NCBI GenBank assembly: GCA_002786505.1
Contig: PCTK01000035.1
Span: 2,528 to 12,688 of the forward strand
Reading direction: 5' to 3'
Length of the DNA stretch: 10,161 bases
Origin: Nitrospinae bacterium CG22_combo_CG10-13_8_21_14_all_47_10
GTDB taxonomy: Bacteria; Nitrospinota; Nitrospinia; Nitrospinales; VA-1
The first letter of the stretch is position 1. Each line of letters begins with the position of its first letter. Under the pieces are notes generated by a model. That model searched no databases and was not told the DNA's origin. It saw only the letters and a program-made list of their open reading frames with translations. The translations under genes and the position numbers were made by a program. This document shows positions 7,425-10,161 of this stretch, piece by piece.

Positions 7425-7778
7425 ATGAATCTTGAATTATTTCGAGCTCTCACCCCGTGGATTTCGCTCTTGCTTTTGCTGGGACTAGGAACCATTGGCT
7501 GGCTGGTACGTTGGATGCTGGCGGAAAATCTTCGCCGGTTCCGTGAATTTAAAGAAAATCTTAATGAGATTGAAAGTACCCTCCGCGATCTTGAGCGGGT
7601 AAGACAAGATGACCAAAAATACCTGTTTGAGCAATACGTCGACAAGAAAGTATTTTATGTTGCTGTCGGGAAAAACGAAGCTTTGATAGGCAGAATATTT
7701 AAACAGTTAAATGAACTTGCAAAATCGGTGAACCAGATCGTCGGTGCCCTGCATGCAGGAGAAAACAGAAATGTCTAA
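7425..7778 (+). CDS. Membrane-anchored coiled-coil phage protein (DUF2730/Mu gp25-like?)
   Basis: The protein is 117 aa. A transmembrane segment at about residues 12-31 (rich in L, G, I and W) follows a short polar start. A charged helical stretch at 34-66, with heptad-like E/K/R/L spacing, then suggests a coiled coil. The C-terminal part includes FYVAVGKNEALIG and NQIVGAL. Size, topology and position between a holin-like gene and the terminase resemble the DUF2730-type proteins of Mu-like late operons, but this is a shape-and-context match, not a motif match. A role as lysis spanin or accessory membrane protein is also possible. The ATG lacks a clear Shine-Dalgarno sequence. Its end overlaps the next gene by 8 bases (ATGTCTAA), implying translational coupling. 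Confidence 0.65.
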   Translation: MNLELFRALTPWISLLLLLGLGTIGWLVRWMLAENLRRFREFKENLNEIESTLRDLERVRQDDQKYLFEQYVDKKVFYVAVGKNEALIGRIFKQLNELAKSVNQIVGALHAGENRNV

Positions 7779-8217
7779 ACCTTTATCGGCCAACCTGGAT
7801 CGTCTTGATGAATTGTTCCTGGGGCTTGATGAATTAAAAAAAATTATTTTGAACTTGATTCTTGATTTTCCTGACGATTTAAAAACTCATCGAGTTTATT
7901 GTGCCTATGCCGGAAAAATTTTGGAAACCATTAAGACCCGCATTCAGGTTGAAAGCATGGACCCGGACTGGCTTCTTTCAGAAGCATTAAAAACAGTTGC
8001 CCTTTTTCTTGCAGAAAATGGGGAAATTAGCGCGGCCAATTTTGTGGGGAACCACATAGAAGAAATTGAGGAAAAAGTTAAACAAACATGGTGGCAACCC
8101 GAAGGAAAAAAAGCATTGAACCAAAATATAAAACAGGGATCTTCATCAAGGAGCTCCTTAAACCATTTGGTAAAACCAGCCAAAAAGAAAGAGACAACCG
8201 CAGAAGCCGGGCTATAA
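7771..8217 (+). CDS. Uncharacterised helical protein upstream of the large terminase
   Basis: The protein is 148 aa and I do not recognise the family. Residues 1-105 look all-helical and acidic, with a leucine-rich DELKKIILNLILDFP segment near 20-34 and an amphipathic EEIEEKVKQTWW near 94-105. The last 40 or so residues are basic and Ser/Lys-rich. The ATG at 7771 has AGGAG at 7757-7761, nine bases upstream, which decides it over the ATG at 7744. The gene overlaps the previous one by 8 bases and the terminase by 130. That the odd basic tail is encoded where the terminase N-terminus is also encoded suggests the tail is constrained by the other frame. Its place just before TerL makes a small-terminase-like or Mu gp26-like role possible, but no DNA-binding helix-turn-helix is evident. 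Confidence 0.7.
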   Translation: MSKPLSANLDRLDELFLGLDELKKIILNLILDFPDDLKTHRVYCAYAGKILETIKTRIQVESMDPDWLLSEALKTVALFLAENGEISAANFVGNHIEEIEEKVKQTWWQPEGKKALNQNIKQGSSSRSSLNHLVKPAKKKETTAEAGL

Positions 8218-9680
8218 AAGAATTTAAGTATTTTGCCCAGAAATACTTTCCTCACCATTTAACAGCAAAACCTTCATCCATGCATGAAGATATGTTTTCG
8301 CGCTATGAGCAACAAATCAATAATTCTGAATCATCCGGTAAAGGAGGAAAAGAAGCATTAGCCGCTCCACGCGGCAATGCCAAATCTACCCTTAGTACGC
8401 TCATTCTGCCGCTCTGGTGTATTGCCGGGGCAAAAAGAAAATTCATCGTTATTATTTCTGACACTGCGGAACAGGCCGAAGAATTTCTTGATGGCATTAA
8501 ATCCGAACTGGAAGCCAATGAAAGGTTGATGGCGGATTTTCCCGAAGCTTGTGGTCCCGGTCGCACCTGGAAAGCGGCAAAACTAATAACCGAAAATGGG
8601 ATTGCCGTCCGTTGCTGGGGAAAACGTAAGAGAATGCGGGGAGCCCGGCATGGAAATCGGCGGCCTGACCTGGTTATTTGTGATGACCTGGAGGACGATG
8701 AGAACATCGATTCTCCGGAACAAAGAGAAAAGGACCGCAAGTGGTTCTTTAAAGCTGTGATGAAGATTGGCGGCCGATACACCGTTTATATCGTTATCGG
8801 CACACTTCTTCATTACGATTCCCTACTGGCCCGATTATTGACACGGCCAGGCTGGAATAGCAAAAAATGGCAGGCGGTTATTCGCTGGTCTTCTTCCCAG
8901 CTTTGGGAAAAGTGGGAAGGAATTTACACCTCCCGCTCTCGGGATGCGGGAGAAGAGGCCGAGAAATTTTTTTCCAGGCATCAAAAAGAAATGTTACGGG
9001 GCACGTGCGTCCTCTGGCCCGAAGTAGAAAATTACTATTATCTGATGACCATGAAGGTTTCAGATGGTCCGGCCTATTTTGACTCTGAAAAACAGAACGA
9101 GCCGGTTAATCCCGAGGATTGTTTGTTCCAGGAAGAATGGTTTTGTTTTGCGCCCGAACCGGTACCCATCCAAAAGGAAACCAGGTTCTATTGTTCCATT
9201 GACCCATCCATGGGCTCATCCTCCAACAGGGCTGATCCGTCAGCCATCCTCATCGGAGCCCTTCAGCCCGATGGGATTATTGACATTATCCACGCGGATA
9301 TTCAGAAACGGCATCCAGATTTGATCATGGAAGCGCTTTTTGATTACCACCATCAATACCAGTTTGAAGGAATCGCTATTGAGGAAATTCAATTTCAACA
9401 ATTGTTCAAGGACCAAGTGATTAAAGAAGGAGCTAAACGAAAAATATATCCCCCGGTGGAAGGGGTTCGCCCTATCAATGATAAAACTCTGCGGATTTCG
9501 AAACTACAACCCCATATTAAAAATGGACTAATTCGATTCCGAAGGAACCAGACCGTTTTTTTGGAACAGTTAAAATATTTTCCTAAAGCCAGCCACGATG
9601 ATGGGCCTGATGCTCTGGAGATGCTTTTTAACCTTATCAACAAGGGCTTTAACGGCCCTCGAATCCGGCGGGTTGCCTGA
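8088..9680 (+). CDS. Phage terminase large subunit (TerL)
   Basis: TerL is the packaging motor: an ATPase that drives DNA into the procapsid, fused to a nuclease that cuts the concatemer. The protein is 530 aa and full length. A basic N-terminus leads to FKYFAQKYFPHHL (46-58). The Walker A-type motif is APRGNAKST (93-101), followed by the Walker B-type DLVICDDLED (194-203) and a likely coupling motif VIGTLLHYD (236-244). The RNase H-like nuclease keeps its acidic residues: Asp372 in CSIDPSMG, Glu432/Glu433 in AIEEIQF and Asp505/Asp508 in DDGPDAL. It fits the terminase family with a Terminase_6-type C-terminal nuclease. The start is uncertain: the ATG at 8088 (or GTG at 8091) is the only upstream choice that keeps the conserved N-terminus. 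Its nearest GAGG is 15 bases away, so it may depend on coupling or frameshifting from the overlapping gene. It has no frame damage. Confidence 0.93.
   Translation: MVATRRKKSIEPKYKTGIFIKELLKPFGKTSQKERDNRRSRAIKEFKYFAQKYFPHHLTAKPSSMHEDMFSRYEQQINNSESSGKGGKEALAAPRGNAKSTLSTLILPLWCIAGAKRKFIVIISDTAEQAEEFLDGIKSELEANERLMADFPEACGPGRTWKAAKLITENGIAVRCWGKRKRMRGARHGNRRPDLVICDDLEDDENIDSPEQREKDRKWFFKAVMKIGGRYTVYIVIGTLLHYDSLLARLLTRPGWNSKKWQAVIRWSSSQLWEKWEGIYTSRSRDAGEEAEKFFSRHQKEMLRGTCVLWPEVENYYYLMTMKVSDGPAYFDSEKQNEPVNPEDCLFQEEWFCFAPEPVPIQKETRFYCSIDPSMGSSSNRADPSAILIGALQPDGIIDIIHADIQKRHPDLIMEALFDYHHQYQFEGIAIEEIQFQQLFKDQVIKEGAKRKIYPPVEGVRPINDKTLRISKLQPHIKNGLIRFRRNQTVFLEQLKYFPKASHDDGPDALEMLFNLINKGFNGPRIRRVA
8106..8112 (+). 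other. A7 slippery run in the overlap, possible -1 frameshift site
   Basis: Seven A residues are read GGA AAA AAA GCA in the 148-aa gene's frame. A slip of -1 here would pass from residue 114 of that protein into the terminase frame at its Ser9, giving a fusion of about 636 aa. The direction is correct for programmed -1 shifting or transcriptional slippage. No clear downstream pseudoknot was identified. A7 runs also occur by chance and are prone to sequencing error. Confidence 0.3.
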
Positions 9681-9735
9681 AAAAATTAATGGGTTTTGTT
9701 TATTAATTATATGTAAATTTTTAAAGGAGCTTTTT
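9681..9735 (+). promoter_or_regulatory. AT-rich gap with strong ribosome binding site
   Basis: The 55-base gap holds two ATTAAT copies (9685-9690 and 9702-9707). AAAGGAG (9723-9729) lies six bases before the ATG at 9736 and is the best ribosome binding site in the window. It suggests the following gene is translated far more strongly than TerL, as expected for a structural protein. A separate promoter is possible, but no convincing -35/-10 pair was found. Confidence 0.55.
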
Positions 9736-10002
9736 ATGACAGATCCTTTCAAGGAACATGAGGCGGCCCTCACTAGCCCGGCTCGTAACGCATTTGTCGT
9801 TACACCCGATGATGCCATAGATCTACCTATCACCTGTCGATCTTTGTTTGTAGGCGGAGCGGGTGATGTTTCAGCCATTCTGGCCAAAGAAATTTCGGCG
9901 GTTATTTTTAAAAACGTTCCAGCGGGTGCGGTTTTACCAGTTTCTGTTAAAAGAGTTGAGGCCACGCTTACCACGGCAACCGACATCGTGGGGCTCTACT
10001 GA
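9736..10002 (+). CDS. Head spike base protein, RCAP_rcc01079 family
   Basis: The protein is 88 aa. It closely follows the pattern of the spike base family named after rcc01079 of the R. capsulatus gene transfer agent: an N-terminal DPF segment, ARNAFVVTPDD (17-27), a CRSLFVGGAGDVS stretch (34-46), VIFKNVPAGAVLPV (56-69), KRVEATLTTATDI (72-84) and an aromatic C-terminus. Published RcGTA work places that protein at the base of polysaccharide-binding spikes on the head vertices. Related proteins are common in phage-like clusters. The ATG at 9736 is fixed by AAAGGAG six bases upstream. The frame is open back to 9598, but that part overlaps the terminase. Its stop overlaps the next gene's ATG by one base, so the two are coupled. 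The family call is from remembered consensus and fits strongly. Location on the head is inferred from the family. Confidence 0.8.
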   Translation: MTDPFKEHEAALTSPARNAFVVTPDDAIDLPITCRSLFVGGAGDVSAILAKEISAVIFKNVPAGAVLPVSVKRVEATLTTATDIVGLY

Positions 10003-10161
10003 TGAAACTTGGAATGGGAATGGGGTTGACGAATATCAGGGGCGTTGGAAAACCCGATGGGTTCCCTATCCCTTCGGCCCACGCAAAATTATTGCTGAAT
10101 TTTGATTCGGATTTTGCGGATTCATCAATCCACAATCGAACTCCAACTCTTGCTGGATCCA
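10002..10161 (+). CDS. Probable spike fibre or LamG-domain structural protein (5' part)
   Basis: The first 53 residues are present before the window ends. The start, MKLGMGMGLTNIRG, is a Gly/Met-rich leader like those on phage tail and spike proteins. It is followed by KLLLNFDSDFADSS (29-42), which matches the usual opening of LamG/concanavalin-A-like domains (a hydrophobic LLLxFD then D-S-S). Such domains bind sugars. The ATG overlaps the spike-base stop by one base, so the product probably works with it, for example as the fibre seated on that base and contacting host surface polysaccharide. That pairing is inferred from gene order by analogy to rcc01079-rcc01080. The full length, the rest of the domains and whether the gene is intact cannot be seen. 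Confidence 0.6.
   Translation, partial: MKLGMGMGLTNIRGVGKPDGFPIPSAHAKLLLNFDSDFADSSIHNRTPTLAGS

Noticed and set aside
8303..8813. Minus-strand open frames opposite the terminase.
   Set aside because: They are antisense to the conserved ATPase motifs, with no start signals.
9598..9735. Longer start for the spike base protein.
   Set aside because: It would overlap the terminase nuclease end. The ATG at 9736 has the strongest ribosome binding site in the window and matches the family start.

Overview
The window joins a bacterial chromosome-core block to a phage-derived block. The left two-thirds (34-6703, all on the minus strand) reads, in transcription order, dnaA, gyrB, gyrA. These encode the replication initiator and both subunits of DNA gyrase. 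All three genes look intact and are ordinary Gram-negative-type proteins. GyrB carries the large insertion in its TOPRIM region that Gram-negative gyrases have. Base composition is moderate (roughly mid-40s % GC by eye). The protein style suggests a deltaproteobacterium-like or Nitrospinota-like Gram-negative, but that placement is an impression and needs a database search. dnaN and recF, which often sit between dnaA and gyrB, are absent here.

A gene-free stretch of about 450 bases (6704-7154) lies upstream of dnaA. It contains a good sigma70-type promoter for dnaA, an AT-rich tract, a weak inverted-repeat cluster and a strong intrinsic terminator at 7094-7124 that has no obvious partner gene. 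The 237-base dnaA-gyrB gap holds one clear DnaA box and AT-rich DNA next to gyrB.

From 7155 to the right edge the genes are on the plus strand and are phage-like: a 77-aa single-span holin-like protein, a 117-aa membrane-anchored coiled-coil protein, a 148-aa protein of unknown function, a complete large terminase (ATPase plus nuclease), an 88-aa protein that closely fits the head-spike base family named after RCAP_rcc01079 of the Rhodobacter capsulatus gene transfer agent (RcGTA), and the start of a protein with a LamG/lectin-like opening. The order holin-like, small membrane protein, small helical protein, TerL recalls the late operon of Mu-like phages. However, TerL is followed by head-spike genes rather than a portal and capsid.

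The most interesting points are this TerL/head-spike module lying directly upstream of dnaA in what does not look like an alphaproteobacterium, a 130-base gene overlap containing an A7 slippery run in the right frame to fuse the 148-aa protein to TerL, and the terminator with no gene in front of it. No integrase, repressor, capsid or portal gene is visible, so the right-hand block could be a prophage, a remnant or a domesticated gene-transfer-type element. The window cannot decide between these.
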